Shown here: piece by piece, positions 32,306 to 46,109 of the stretch
Position numbering within the stretch: the stretch's first letter is position 1
How the letters are laid out: every line of letters begins with the position of its first letter
Assembly: GCF_014805625.2 (NCBI RefSeq)
Contig: NW_023998416.1
Span: 13,198,914-13,262,913, forward strand
DNA from: Glossina fuscipes
Lineage: Eukaryota; Arthropoda; Insecta; Diptera; Glossinidae
Length of the DNA: 64,000 nt
Reading direction: 5' to 3'
The notes under the pieces: model-generated
Database searches by the model: none
Told to the model about the DNA's origin: nothing
What the model saw: only the letters and a program-made list of their open reading frames with translations
Made by a program: the position numbers and the translations under genes

Positions 32306-35185
32306 TTCTGGGATATGATCACGCCAATGATTCTTGGATATGATAGTCGAAATATTGTGATCAACTGCAAGATATTTCGCCAAACTCGGAATAACTATCG
32401 ACTGCACTCAGATTAAGCTTAACTTGTGCCGTAGAATCCAATAACAAGCATCGTTTATGGGCAAACGGCTATCATGCCTTTCGACAATTTAACATAGGTG
32501 CGAGTATTGAATCCAACTGCTGTTAAAACAAAAGTCTATAAAGGAGAGATTGTAATGCGGTGCCGAAAGCCCGAATTCTTGAAGGATAATGAAGAGAAAA
32601 TATTGAAGACAAGTAAACAGCGGAAGAAGTGTGACAGAAAATTTCCACGGGAAAACTAGTCCATTTCTTTGGAAGCCATCCGCCTTACCATCCAGAATTG
32701 CCAATAATTTCATTTAGTGATCGCATTAAATTTGTTACTTTGCCGCATTCAGTGGATGGCACTGAACATTTCAAGTAAGTCTCCGCTTCACTTATTTGCC
32801 GGGAATAGTCGGTATATAGGATGGTATGCTTATCTATAAGTTTACTTATTATTTGCAGTGGAGCAGATGTATAACTTCCATGATAGAGACGATCCTTTGC
32901 AGATTTTTAAGAGACTTTTGACGGTGTTTATGCTTAATGTTTCTTAGCTAATAATTGCCTGCATACTTTATGTATTTCTTGCCGATTTGACAGCGAATTA
33001 GTTGCAGAATTAAGTATGCTTTCCCAAAAAAATGAATAGTGTCTTTAAATTGTTCGTACCCATTCTCAATCCAGTACGAGCAAATTTTGACGGCAGGTTC
33101 GCTACTTGTTTCATTAGATCGTCGCAAATTACATTTTTAAGTATTCAAGCATTATGTGTCTATATTTTGCGGTACTCCCTCCGGATGCATTGTTGAAGAG
33201 TTCACGGTTCCTTGAAGAATTAGAAAAAAGAGTGAAATTTAAAAAAGTTTTGACTTAGCGTTATTTTCAAGGAAGTAACCAAGTTTTGTTAAGAACATTT
33301 TAGATTCACTGGTAGAATGCGAAGGATGGAATGCAGAGTTGCGTTTCGTACACTTTGCCTGTTAGAACGTGTTGGAATCAATATCCATAATCTCTACCAA
33401 AAAAAAAAAAAAGAGATAAAAACGAATGAAATTGAATAATGAATTGAAACGTTGTCGGATTTCCAAATGCATATGCTATGCAAATCAGAAGCGTGGTTTT
33501 AATATAAAAGCAATGAAATGAGCATAAATTCAATTTAATTAAGGTGCAATGTACATAATTTAAGGCAATCGGTTAATTAATAACTTTTGCTGTTTTTGAT
33601 CTGTTTTTTTAGAAAATCTTGCTTAGGTGTTACATTTCAAATTGTAATTGAATTAAGGCGAAAATGAATTGGTCAAAATGTAACAAAAAAAAGTGATAAA
33701 TCTACCAGTGTTTACTGTAATTTCAAGTCTAAAAGATATTTGGTCCGTACTTATATACACACATATATATATATATACATATATTTATAGGTGTGTATAT
33801 GTGTGCAAAATTTTATAGTCTCTCGTATTTTATGTCCGAATTTTAATGCAGCTCCATCCATAAGTAGGCAAACAATATCGTCTCATACCGAAAAATAAAA
33901 TTTACTCAAAGCAATTAGTGGAGGGAGAGAACAAAAACAGGAAAAAGAGCGAGAAAACTTTTCCAACCCCAACGTTGTTATAAAGAGTAAAATTTAACGT
34001 CGGGTAAACGGTTTATATGAATACATGTGCGTCTGCTGTACATAGCATACAAGATATATTACTATGTTGCTGAAATGACGTTTACAAATGGTGTGCTGCA
34101 ATTGCCTTACGGGGTATTTGTGGCATTTGTTATGCTGTTGACATGTTGCAAGTGTCTAAGAAGTGGGTACAAATTTATGTGTGTATATCTACGCTTTCCT
34201 TTACAATACACTTTTAATGAAAAAAAAAAAAAAAATAAAAATAAAAAAATAAAAACAAAAAATAAAATATAGAAAATCAACTAAAACTTAATCGCTTATT
34301 GGTTTAATAATGTTCGTTTATTGCTTGCTTTTCCAATTTTTTTTCGTCTTTTCAGCATGGGTTGGTGTTTCTGTTGTTTTGTGTCTGTCCCCGAATTGAT
34401 ATATTACGGCGGTTTATGCTTTGAATGACAGTTAAGGTTAAAGTTGCCGATTATTTGACAGATTGTTAAGTTGTCTGGGTCTCTCTGTCGGTCTGTAAAC
34501 ATTTTCAAATATTAAAAACCGCTTTATATATATAGGATTTCTTTTTTTTTCATTACTTACTCAGCTATCTTGAGATATTAGTGTTTAATTTTTGCCCATT
34601 TAGAAGGTGATTAATTTGCTGCTATTAAGTATTATACAAGTTGTTGTATTGTTGTTTCTTTGCTTAATACTAAAGTTGGTTTTAGTTGCATAATTAATAA
34701 ACATACGATCAAACATATTCTTGAAAAGGTGATAAAGATTTTCAGATAACTTGCTACTGGTTTGTCGAAGTATGTTTTTGTATTTTATGGTACTTTTTTT
34801 CTCTGTTAGACGTGCTATTATTCGTTTCTCTTTTTCAAACAAATGAAAAAGAATCCAACGAAATATCTACAGAAAACCAACGAGATTTATTCTGAATATC
34901 AAATATGGCCTCGATTTGACACGTGGCAATGGTTGGGTTTCATTTGTAGATTATATTTTCACTAGCGGTTATTGCGCTTTGCCCATAGGACCCACTTGTC
35001 TCTTTGCCTCCTTATTAAGATAAACTGTTGTTGTTGTTGTTTCCTTTTTAGTACGGCTGATTCGCCAACATTACTGGGCCTAGTAAACATCACTGTCCAG
35101 AACCGTTGTTCTAGAAACTTGATTTTGAAAAACTCAGCCAACGTGGTGTAATTACGAAGTTTTCAAACCGTTTAGACTCTTTGAC
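32306..35185. other. No gene recognised
   Basis: 32300-33400 is GC-balanced with no recognised family. 33700-34560 is unique low-complexity DNA: TA/CA mixed tract near 33755-33805, A-rich tract near 34218-34268, T-rich tract near 34540-34550. (TTG)n of about five units lies at 35025-35041. Confidence 0.4.
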
Positions 35186-35903
35186 AAAAATGATGTCTCT
35201 CCATGTAAATATATGTTTAAGCCGCAGGTCGCATTTTTTGACGTATATTGATGAAAATTGGTGCAGTGACATGTTTTAATCCAAGGACGAGCGCTATTGA
35301 AAATAACTTTTTTGACCTCTTCCCATGTAACGCCCTATTCTAAAAAGTAGTTATATGGAAAAAATTGCAATTTTCAAAATTTCCGGCAAAAGTGGCTATA
35401 TAGTAGTATTTAGGCATTCTAAACTAGGGTGGAAACTTTAGTCCGCTAAGGGCAATTTTTTGAACCGCCTCATGCAACGAAACCAAAGCTCACCCGACAA
35501 AAAGGTATATTTTTCAATGCTTCATAATAGTAATTTAACATAAAAAAAAATTAAATCTACTACGTCTCGCCCAATTTTTTGGATCCAACCCTAATAGGCA
35601 TTTTTGCAAAAATTGATCCTTTGTAGAGAGTGGTGATTAACATTAACCCATAATAGTAATTTAACGCAAAAAATTAACTGTACCAAATTTGGACCGTCTT
35701 CGTATATTTTTGGATCCTGCCCTATGCAAAGATTAAACTTGTACTATATTATGTTGCTTTCCCATAAATGCCCACATGGGCAATATGTATGTAACAAGAT
35801 ATAATTTTTGTGTTCTATAATAAAAATAAGAATTGTATTCCACGATGCGGTTTAGGGTATTTAATGGTCGGCCTTGCCCGATTATGATGTTCCTACTTGT
35901 TTA
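35186..35903 (-). repeat. TATACCC-family repeat, long minus-strand copy with an internal tandem duplication
   Basis: The plus strand ends ggccttgcccgattatgatg plus ttcctacttgttt (to 35902). This is the reverse complement of the family 5' end seen at 43143. Read on the minus strand it continues through the taccct motif. Near 35330-35190 it has the same order as 43.5-43.7 kb: a cgttaca/cgttata block, a run ending in a cctt/tctt ggatt/ggttc block, catgtcactg/catgtcagta, atttt-at-aa, then cgacctg. It carries a diverged two-unit tandem duplication (35523-35724). Confidence 0.6.
35523..35724. repeat. Two-unit tandem duplication, period about 127 bases
   Basis: cataatagtaatttaac-(a/g) blocks start at about 35523 and 35650. 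Each is followed about 55 bases later by ttttttggatcc(a/t)(a/g)cccta or a near match. It lies inside the long minus-strand repeat copy. Confidence 0.6.
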
Positions 35904-37472
35904 CTTACATGTTTTTGTAAAAGATGGAAGATTCAAAAAACAAAAAGAACCAAAAAAATTAATTTAAGAGTAAATCAAATAAAGAAATTATATTCAGCTA
36001 TGGCCGAATCTTTTGTACCCATGAGATTTACCTAAAAAAGCCTAAACAAAAAAAAGGAAAAAAATTAATTTGGATCTACTATGTACTATAATATTAGGTG
36101 ATCATGGCTCATCCATTTTTTTATAGGAACTGTATAAATTGTTGTTGTTGCATTTGTTGCAGTTTATAAGTAAGGACCACAGAAACTTAGAAAGCAGACT
36201 TTTTTTCATTTGACATTGCATTATAGACTAGTCTTTCGAACTCTCTTTGGACGCTAACTAATGAAGGACGTTGCACTGCTCTTTCCAATGTTGAAGCCAC
36301 TATTTTCACTTTTTGCGATCGGGAGCATGTTTACGATAAGTATTTCCCTATACCGATACAAGGATTTATCTGGACCGATTAACAATTTAAAATTGCTAAA
36401 GAATTCATTATCGATCGAAATCATTAGTTGATAGGAAAAATTCATTAAGTCGATAGCAGTTAATTGGTGCTCATTGGTGCACAGAATTCGTCTAAGGCAT
36501 ATTATTTGTTATATACATATATAAACACACACATGGATATATATATATATAGGTTTGACACTTTTCACCTCATTTAATAGACATAATGGCTATTTTTTGC
36601 AATAGATTGTTGAAATATACAGAACCTTTAGTGTAAACTCATATGTGTTTACTGAGTTTTTCCCGCCAGTCGACAATCGGTCGATTCCGATTCGGGCCTC
36701 CCTGAGTTTTACTTTTATATATTGCGAACGTTTTAATGAAATGAATATACCACTGCCTTCAGTGATGGCATAAAAATTCAATTAAATTCTCTTCTTTTAA
36801 AATCAATATGTCTTTACAAATATGAAATAATGAACAGTAAAAGCTGTAGAAAACAATGACAACCGTCAGCTTTCCATAAACATTTTCTTGTTTTTTTTTT
36901 TTTTTTTTGTTTTTGCAAAAGAATATCAGAAAAACACTAAGGGTAATAAGAGGAAAATATAACTGATAATAAAAAAAGAAATGCTTTTTATGTACGTAAC
37001 AAAGAAATTGTGTGTAAACGTTTTCATCCATATAAGAGTCATGGAAAATGATGACACAAACTAAAATAGAGTTCGTACGCCCCTACAAGTATAAGATGCA
37101 AATATTGAATGCCATAAAATATCATGCCTTTGTACATATCCTTGTATGTACGTAGTATGTAAGAAAAAAAGAGGTCGAAAAAAAATTATATGTCCGACAT
37201 ACCTTCATACAAGAACACCTCCATCGTAAACGACTATCAACCTACAGCAATGAAAGGGTGTTAGGTTTGGGGGAAGGTCGCTTGATTTTAGGGCGGCAAC
37301 GGGTATACACGGGGAATATAAAAAAAAAGCTACCAAAAATTTGATTTTATATCTGAACACAATTTATATCTTATTACAAGTCTTAAACAGTCACATAAAC
37401 ATTGTGATGATGTTTTTGTTTTCATCTTCAAATTGTGAGCAACAGCAGAAGGGGAGATACCGTGAGAGCAAG

Positions 37473-37519
<47 letters not shown>

Positions 37520-38890
37520 GAGAAAGGTTAGAGAGTTAGAAAGACATTTTATGTGTACAGGAGGAGAACATAAAGACTATCATAAATAAAATATTGACAG
37601 TTTGTCACTCAAATATTGTATAATAAGCAACATTGTTTAGCTTTGTGTCATATAAAGTGTACACATTCATTCATTCGTATGCATTGGTGTTAGCAATGCC
37701 TCAACCACATGTACTGACACATTTTCCTCTAACATCCTGATGTGCTGTCACTGTAACAAACTGACAAAATGAAAGTGTCACACTATACCATGGTTACACA
37801 TGTGACCTATGCTATAATAGTAAACGGGTGTGTATGCCTTTGAGAGTGTGGCTTGTAAATGCCCTTGTATTGGTTTTGGGTGTCGGAAAATGTTTTTCGG
37901 AAACATTTTTGCCCATTTTCGTTTAACACCCTCTCCATTACTACTACCATAATTAAAGGTTGTCATTTTCCTTGTAGACAATGACAGACGAGTTCTTATA
38001 GCTTTTCGAGTATTTGTATTGTATTGTTTTTGCATGAATTATATTATAAACACACTGCATACGTATATCCGTTACATACACATACATACATATATATATA
38101 TATAGGAGGTTGCTTATCAACATCTCACTCACGTACTTGTGTACGTATGCGAAGAGAGAGAGAGAGAGAGAGAAAGAGACAAAGAAAGAAAGAGAGAGAA
38201 GAAGAGAGAGGGACAGAGAAGAAGAGAAATCACAAGTTCTCGTTTATCTTCTTTTAGTGCCAGTTATTTCTACTGTATGTTGCCGGTCGTTTTTCTTTTT
38301 GTAGATGACAGTGGAATACCACAACATGCTGTCTGTCTGTCATTGGTGTGACAAGTGCAATGAGCAACTGAAGTGAATGGTTGGCTGAATGGCAGTCTGC
38401 CTTACAAACTGACTGACTTGTTATACCAGCAAAATATAACAGTAAAATCGTAAAGGAATGAATAACAATTGCTATGTGTTCATATACGTTAGTGTGTAAA
38501 TGACAGTAGCTCTTCCTTTTGATTCCTTCATGAATGGTAATGTCATACGTACGTTGAAGAGAAGAAACGAAAGAACAGAAATTTCAAAAATATTAATAGA
38601 AGGAATGTCATAGAATTACCAAAAAGTTTTATTCCTTTAATTTGAAACTATTTTGATTAAATCCTCTCCGTAATGAAATTTTAATAAACTACTAGTAAAT
38701 GTTATTGCTAGAAATATTTCGCATTATTTCGGGGTCAACATATGACACAACATATGTACACAAACAGGACTGTATGTGTGTTATTATTTTACTGAAATAA
38801 AATGTTTTGTTTTTGTTCTTTAATCGGGAAGAGCATTAGTCGCCTAAGGTCTGAAGTCAATATGGCATTACTACTGCTCTAAGACTGCCA
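35904..38890. other. Non-coding stretch with polypurine microsatellites
   Basis: No gene is recognised. T run near 36893-36908. (GA)n at about 37475-37516, and a longer GA/GAAA polypurine tract at 38150-38232, preceded by a TA tract at 38091-38105. Apparent proteins rich in Arg-Glu here are translations of the GA repeats. Confidence 0.5.
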
Positions 38891-38893
38891 CCA

Positions 38894-39220
38894 ATGTCCG
38901 CCTCTATTCTACCCACAAGTACAGTTATGACCCTAATTACTTTCCAATATATCCCCGTAACTGCTGCAAAGTCCTTTTATTGTGTCAGTGAACCAGTACC
39001 GCTGGCAAAACGCCTCAAAGCTATAGTCCAATTGATGCAGTTAGCTCCAACTTCATGGCAGCACAAAACTCAATATTGCCACGTCTCCGCGCGCGTGTCA
39101 ATCGTTCTTTGCGAAGAGTTATCCGAATTACAACAACATTCGCGTGTTACTCAAACGGCTAATATAAGTCTGGCGTTAATTTTCCATTTCGATTTTTCTT
39201 CACCTCATGGAGTCCAGTGA
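38894..39220 (+). other. GC-richer open stretch, not assigned
   Basis: A 108-codon plus-strand frame is open, with protein-like residue use in the middle (L-A-K-R-L-K-A-I-V-Q-L-M-Q-L-A). No family is recognised and there is no clear splice context. It could be a fragment of a mobile-element gene or a chance frame. Confidence 0.2.
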
Positions 39221-41447
39221 GCTGCTTAACCTATCATAACTTATCATATGTTGCGTCAATGGTTTTTACTCAAACTCCACAGCATACAAAGAATTATCCA
39301 ATCACTTCTGTATAACATGTGCGAAGTTTGGAACCATATATGATTTAGAAATGGCTTCGATTTTGAATATATTTAGCGTGACGTAATCGCTTATTAATGG
39401 CATTAATAAATACAGTACGGTGTCAATGTAGGTTAGAATAGCAAATGATATGTTTCCACTTTACGGAATAAGGGTAACATTGTTATGACCTATGATACCT
39501 CTAAACGCTTTATTGGATTTGTAGTTGTAACGTAATGGCTAAATATACATCCGCCTTTGTTATCCTAAATGAAACATTATACAATTATTAATGATAAGTT
39601 GTCAAAGATCGTACACTGAAATTATGTTGATAAGAAAAACGAGAAGCAGGTGAATTTGCTTAATGCCGTCATTTGTACTTATGTTCTCATTTTCCACGCT
39701 TAAAAAAAATTTCATATATCGTATTTAATGTTCCTAATGCCTGGAGAGCAAGTCATAAACCGTATCAGTGGTAAACGTTTCAGAAATAATTTCCGCTTAT
39801 TAACCGGTCTGAGAAACAATTAGCTGCAGAAGCTGATATTTAATTTTCAATTTTTTTCTTATATTTTCATAAACTATAAAATGTTAACTATCTATGTAAA
39901 TTTAGCTGAGAGAATAGAAAATAAAAATAAAATTAATAAAATTACTGGTTGTCTCACTATCATAATTCCAATGTTCACATAATGAAATTGATGAAATAAT
40001 AGGTATGGAAGTGCAAACTGTATGCCCGTACTGCATAAATACATTAAAGTTGTTCTTATCAAAAACTCATCTTCACTTTGTCTTATGCAGTCTTCATAAA
40101 AGAGACTAGAAGAGTAATGCCACAAATTATAGAATCATCATCAGGCTTAAGTCATAAGTCTTGAGTGTTCGTGTTAAAAACATATTAATAATTCGTTACT
40201 AAAAAGCGGTTTTAAGGTTCATTTCAACTTGAACACAGCGTGAGTATTTAAGGAAACGTAAAACATACATACAAATATACATACATTTCTTAGAATGCTA
40301 CATACGGAAAACAATGTGAGTGAGATCTCTTTTCTAGGTGAGAGACAAAAGAAACTGTCTTTAAGGTACTATGCGAAACAATTTTGAATGAAGACCACGG
40401 GTCGTGTTTTAGTTAGGATTTGAATCAACATTTCATGAATATGCGATCTTCAGGACTAGTTTTTAGATAATGTAGGTAATCTGATCAACGCTTCGAGCTT
40501 TCTTAGTATGTAATTTTTTTTTTCTTTTTTTTTTTACTAGCTTAGTGATTAAAGCCTTCTGCTGCCTACATATGCATACACATACGTTGTTAATACCTTA
40601 CTCGTGCTTATTTATGCAGTTGGTAATTATTAGAGTTTTGCTTTACGTGGCTGTCGATATTACCACCTATGTCGTTGGCTTATAATTAAGTTTATTCCCT
40701 GTTACTTTTCTTTAGTCACGTATGCACCTTTATATATATATATATATATCTATATATATATCTAAAAGAGTTCGCCTGAAAATTATAGAGTTTAAGAGAC
40801 TTTGGCAACAGATGATTTAAAAAAAAAAAAAAAAAATTAATGACTTGCAGGTTTAATAATTACATGAAATTAAGGAAAGGAAAACAAAAAGAAAAAAAAA
40901 AAAGAATATCTACAGAAGGAAAGAGGAGATCAAACACTGTTCTTATAAAATAGTAATTTTAAAAATTATGATTGATATTGGCAGTTTTAACACACACAAC
41001 CACAGCAGCGCACAGATCATTAATTTTCATAAAACAAAAAAAAAAAAAAAAAAAAAAAAATAGAAAGAAACAAATTAATTATTTTTCTCAGACTTTTTTT
41101 CTTTTTTATTTTTCTTTCTTGTTATATAAAGTTTCGATTAAATTTAACAACTATTTCAAGTGCAGAAAATCAGTTGGCGTTTGTCTAAATTTATGTATAT
41201 GTTTAATATGCTTTTCAGAAATGTGTCGACTTCCAACTGTGCCAAAATGTTACAACTCATGCAACTTCGACAATACACAGTATAAGTCTCGTAGACAGAC
41301 AGCACTGTGCTACAGCTGCTCTTAAAATCTCCCCCTGTCAGCTTATATCATAATGCGCTATTAAGCATAACTTAACAAATTTTCAAATGCTTTTCAAATT
41401 AAAACTTTAGACAAGCATAACAGACAGTTGAACGTACAAACTGGATA

Positions 41448-41498
41448 GACAGTTAGACTGATAGACAGACAAACAGACAGACAAACAGACAGACAAAC
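41448..41498. repeat. (GACAAACA/GACA)n microsatellite
   Basis: Imperfect tetranucleotide tract: agacagacaaacagacagac and similar. Confidence 0.85.
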
Positions 41499-41643
41499 GC
41501 TTAAAGATAAAAACTTAAATTTCTTTTTAAAAACGCAAAATAAAACTTAAAGCCAAATTGACGTAAGCACTGAGTATAAGTCGTCCGTTATGTATAGCAA
41601 ACCTTTTCAAACGAAAAATATAAAAGAATTCAATATTTGTGGT

Positions 41644-41701
41644 TGTATGTATGTATGTATGTATGTATGTATGTATGTATGTATGTATGTATGTATGTAT
41701 T
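41644..41701. repeat. (GTAT)n microsatellite, about 14 units
   Basis: Uninterrupted gtat tetranucleotides. Confidence 0.95.
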
Positions 41702-43142
41702 GAAGTGTACAGGCCGAATATTGAATTTAATATAGTATATACGTCGCGCCAACTAACTAATTTTTTTTTTTTTCTCTTTTACGTATATGAATTTATTACA
41801 CACCATAGAGCGCAATGAATACATTAGTTGTTCGCTTTCTCGCTGTGCAAGACATTAGATTCATGTACATAACAAATAAAATTAACTTGTGGTGCTGAGC
41901 TCAACTCTTTCGTGTTACTTTTTTCTTCTTTTTTTGCCTCTTTTTCTCTTAATAAAATAAGAAGTACGTGTACAAACATGCATATAATTGATTTGATATG
42001 TTATAAAATAATTGACCGGACACAAAGCTATTTTTTATTCATAATCTTTTTTCGTGTTTCTCTATTGCCTATTCCACATATATATTTCGTTCAATTTGCT
42101 TTGTTAACCGGTTATTAAATTATATTTGGTTACAATTTTAATTGAATTTGATATGTGTAATGCATTATATCAGGTGGTTGCATAAATTCATGACTTATTT
42201 TCATCAAAATTCAAAGACATATTTCGTTTTTATTTTCAATTGAAAATTGTAACGGACGCTCGTTTGCCATCATTGGTTCGTGGTAGTATAATCTAACTAT
42301 CTTCTCTGTCTGTGTCCTCTGACCCTGAATTTATCTTATAGCTAATTGTCGTGTTTTCCGACGCCTGATGGCTAAGTCCAGTAGAGTGACGGTTCTCCTC
42401 GTTTCACATTATCCTTAGGAGGAGAATGTATCAAACCCACCTTGGCTTATTAGAGCTGACGCTTTGGTCATATAAGTCAGTTGACAACCTGCGGTGTGCG
42501 CTTTCCTTCTACTCCCGTTATTAATAGAACGTGTAAACGCTTACTGCCTCAACGTAATGTTGTTGCGAACTGTTGCTTACTACGCGGAAGCGATAATCTC
42601 AGTCCGCTTGCTTGCCTTCAGACAAGAAATCTATTAAACTTGTCCCGATGATCTCGTGTCGTGCTCATTAACTGTAAACCGCCCATGTCTAGTAATGGTT
42701 TCGTTGGACGTGGATAATATTCCTCTTCTTCCAAAGATTCGTTTGGCAGGTCACACAGCATCAAGTCCCTCTCTCGTGACGGCTTTCTCGAATTCTTACG
42801 GCAATAATTCTCCGGCATCTACAAATATCCCAAAATCGATTCTAGATCTAATACATTTTCTGGGTTTAAACATGACGGGCTTTGTGCTTTTGTTGGAAAC
42901 AAACTCTGACGTTTATAACTTGTAGCATCGTAATGTCAAATTTTCCACTTATATATTATACTGTATATATGACCAAAGCTATATCGTTGAAAGATTTCGT
43001 TATCATTAATGTATAAAATTGTAGATATGTAAAACTATAAGCTCTTGCGCTTTCATCACAAATTTATGTAGCACTATTATGTCTTTCAAAGCCCGACACA
43101 TGTATAAATTTAATTTCCTGCCATTTGGAAACAGAATTATAG

Positions 43143-43860
43143 CAAGAACAAGTAAAAACATTATAGACGGGCAAGGCTGACTATTAGATACCCTGCATCA
43201 CTTCGCCTAACACAGTTGTTCACTGCTTTTTTGGTAATAATACACCATAAATTACACATTATTTTCATGGAAAGGCCTACTTTTCATAACAGTTTTCGCA
43301 TTGGACGAATCCTTATATGCGACGATATTCAAAATATAAACCTACATGTACTAAACTCGGTAAGGTTGATTCCTATGTCAATTAACTATTGTGAACTAAT
43401 TGTCACCATGAATTATTAAAAGTTGTATCTTTTTACCATAGAAGGGTTCAGTTTTTATAGTAACGGAGAGAGAGTTAAAAAAATAGCCCCAGCCGAATCA
43501 AATTTTTTATACCAATTTAGGATGTCCAAATACATTTGCAATTTTTTTCCATACAGCGACTTTTCCTAATAGAGCGTTATAAGGGGGATGAGCGAAAAAG
43601 GGGACCGATAGGAACCATTTTCGAAAGAGTTCGTCTTTGGTTCAAAGCATGTCAGTATACCAAATTTTATTAACATAGCTCAAATATTACGATCTGATTG
43701 CTTGAACACCAAATTTACATAAACAGACCATAGACGGACAGACAAGCTCAGATGGGTGCAATAAAAGGCGCGTCTATCTTAAGCCTTTATGCGCATTACA
43801 TACGTCCACACAGACTAATGGTATCGTGTACCACAAGTGGTGTAGGATATAATTAGAATT
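43143..43860 (+). repeat. TATACCC-family repeat, near full-length copy
   Basis: The 5' end is aacaagtaaaaacattatag then gggcaaggctgactattagataccctgcatca. The middle contains a block also found at 50.9 and 56.7 kb. The 3' part has cagaccatagacggacagac and ends in accacaagtggtgtaggatataa. The 5' motif taccctgcatca and the 3' motif ggtgtaggatata form an imperfect inverted pair. A 67-codon open frame (43216-43419) resembles frames at 50874-51074 and 56666-56872 because the DNA is related; I do not consider it a gene. At about 720 bases it is the best reference copy. Confidence 0.65.
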
Positions 43861-44753
43861 TGGGATAACTAATGTTTCTTGAAAACTTTTATTAAAAGAC
43901 GAGCAGGTTTGTAACCAAATTAAATATATTTTGAAATCGAGTTAAGCTAAATTATTCAGATGTCTTCAGATGGGTTTGAGCATAAGAAATATTCTTCTCG
44001 AATCATCATATGTATTTTTACTGTCAAAATTTGCCAAGCAAAAAGCTCTACTCTTGGCCATTTATCGAACACTTAACATTCGCAATCTAATTACGTTATT
44101 TAATATATTAGAAGTTATTTAAAAGATTTCATCATCATTCATATTCCTTTGCACTAACACTAGCACCACCACATTATACACGACATAATACATAACAGAA
44201 AGAAAACCATTTAATAATTCAATTACCTGCGCTTCTCTACTTTGTATGCATACAATCAATTTTCACATTGCATGTCTTGGCAGTATTTTCTTTTTCATGT
44301 TAAATAAACTGTTCATTTGTGTTAAGGGCTAAAAATTACAATGACGACGAGTCTACGACGAAGATAAAGGAAGAAGCATAAAAACAGATGAGCACTCATT
44401 TTAACTCAGATGGCATAATGACGTGTTTTTGATAGTTGATGAGAGAGTAGGTAAATATTTAAATCAATCTCTTTGTGTGGAGTTGTAAAATTTTTTTATT
44501 AAATTAAAGTACATTAAAGCAAATTACTTAATAATACATTAGCATATATACAATATTCATAAAATGTTATTAAGCATCATGTCATGTACCGCCATACTTG
44601 GGTTGTTTGTGAAAATAAAATAATAAAAAGAAAAAATACTTACGACTTCAGTCGAATCTTGTGAAATACGTCAGTTAAATATTTTTTTACTTCATGACTT
44701 CACTTGGAGACTTAGATCAAGTTCTTCTACGGAACATATATACATTCAGCTTC

Positions 44754-44790
<37 letters not shown>

Positions 44791-46090
44791 GCTCTCTCTG
44801 CCTGTACAATAAAAGACTATTTTAGATTATCAATCAAACACATAAATGCCATGGTATCTTTGCTTAGAGTTCATTTTCTTGTATGTCTACATGTAGACTA
44901 AGAAAGGTAATATACCTTCTGCATGTTGATGGCTATAAAAACAAAAAAAGAAAGTTTCATGACATGACTGACTGTAGGAAACACACCCGGTATGTAACGA
45001 TTAGTATGCGTCTGTTAACATTTTCATATACACGATAGTTAAAAATATATAATAACTTCAATTTATACAAAATTTGCACTTTAACTTTATATCCTCGTAT
45101 ACATTAAGGGCTCTTCGGCATTGATAATGATAATGATGTTGTGGAAGCTTTAATGGTTTATAGCGTTTGGGGTCCGTTGTTATTTGTATAATTATTTAAT
45201 TTATTTTTATGATTATCGCGTAAAACACATCAATTTCAAGTGTAAAAAGAGGGCATGATTAATGAAGGCCGTAAAAGAGTCACGCCTTCAAAACAAAACA
45301 GAAAAAAAAAAAAAAGACGAAAAAAAGAAGAAAAGACGTTTGCAAAGAAACGCAATTTTCTGCTATTTTCAAAAAACCATTATACACGCACGGAAGAAGC
45401 ATTTTTCTTCTTTTTTTTCTTTTTTACGTGTTCACCTTACCCATGTATTCGAAAATTTTTTTTGTAAAATTTCTATCATCAACGAAAGATCAGTTAATTT
45501 CATGATTTTGATATTCCTCTTTACGACAGGGTGCTCGCTTTTAATGGAAACACTTAAAAAATATTTAATTAATTCTGTTTACACCGAGTTAATGGCGCAA
45601 AAGTGTTTAGTCATCTCAAGGTCGAATTGTGGATACCCTTCATAAATATATATTTTCATTTGGCAGGCGTGAGCTATGGGAAATATTTTAAATGAATCTT
45701 AACAGGAATGTTTTTTTTACACTAAAGCTCTTTACCTTTGAGAAAGTTTGCTTACCATACGAACGTTACTTGGCTACGCGTCGTAGGTTATTTTGGTGAA
45801 ACCAGTTGACTTTTTCGATTCGGAAATTTAAAACAAGGAAATTATGTGCGCTAAGGTTGTTTTTTGCCTCAATTTTTGGCGATTGCTGTGTTGCAACTTT
45901 GTCGACTCAGGATCTTTCTGAAAGGAACATAAAAATCTCGCATAAGAGCATTTCTGGGTATTGGAAATTGGATAACAAGTCCAACAGGAGGGAATAGCAG
46001 CAAGGTAAATATACAGAACTAATCGGTCTACTGGAAAATATTGTCGTTTTCCAGAATAAAACAAAGTCCTAGTTTACCATCTTGGTCCGA
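43861..46090. other. No gene recognised
   Basis: 44100-45480 is unique AT-rich DNA with (TC)n at 44756-44790 and purine- and pyrimidine-rich blocks at 45298-45340 and 45405-45425. 45720-46090 may be part of the neighbouring mariner fossil on the minus strand, but no motif is readable. Confidence 0.4.
44756..44790. repeat. (TC)n microsatellite
   Basis: About 17 TC units, then cgctctctctg. Confidence 0.95.
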
Positions 46091-46109
46091 AATGGGTTAT
46101 TAAACTGAA

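Larger units (their letters stand above)
39221..43140. other. No gene recognised; microsatellite-rich in the middle
   Basis: 39221-40500 is plain. 40500-42150 holds TA tracts (40732-40768), A runs (40819-40836, 41036-41060), a GACA-type tract (41448-41498), (GTAT)n (41644-41701) and a T run (41761-41774). 42240-42930 is more GC-balanced and could be retroelement debris. A tgtaacgg start near 42249 recalls an LTR, but no partner or matching end was found. Confidence 0.4.

Noticed and set aside
37341..38351. Arg-Glu-rich frames
   Set aside because: Translations of GA repeats.
42249..42930. LTR retrotransposon starting at tgtaacgg
   Set aside because: No second LTR, primer-binding site or polyprotein motif could be found.
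43216..43419. 67-codon frame similar to frames at 50874-51074 and 56666-56872, suggesting a small protein family
   Set aside because: All three lie at the same place in copies of one dispersed repeat; the similarity is that of the DNA. Kept only as a note in the repeat finding.
45828..46064. Minus-strand 78-codon frame as the C-terminal part of the 46.1 kb mariner
   Set aside because: It is in the right place, but no H-D-N-A or Y-S-P-D-L motif is readable, so I did not extend the fossil over it.
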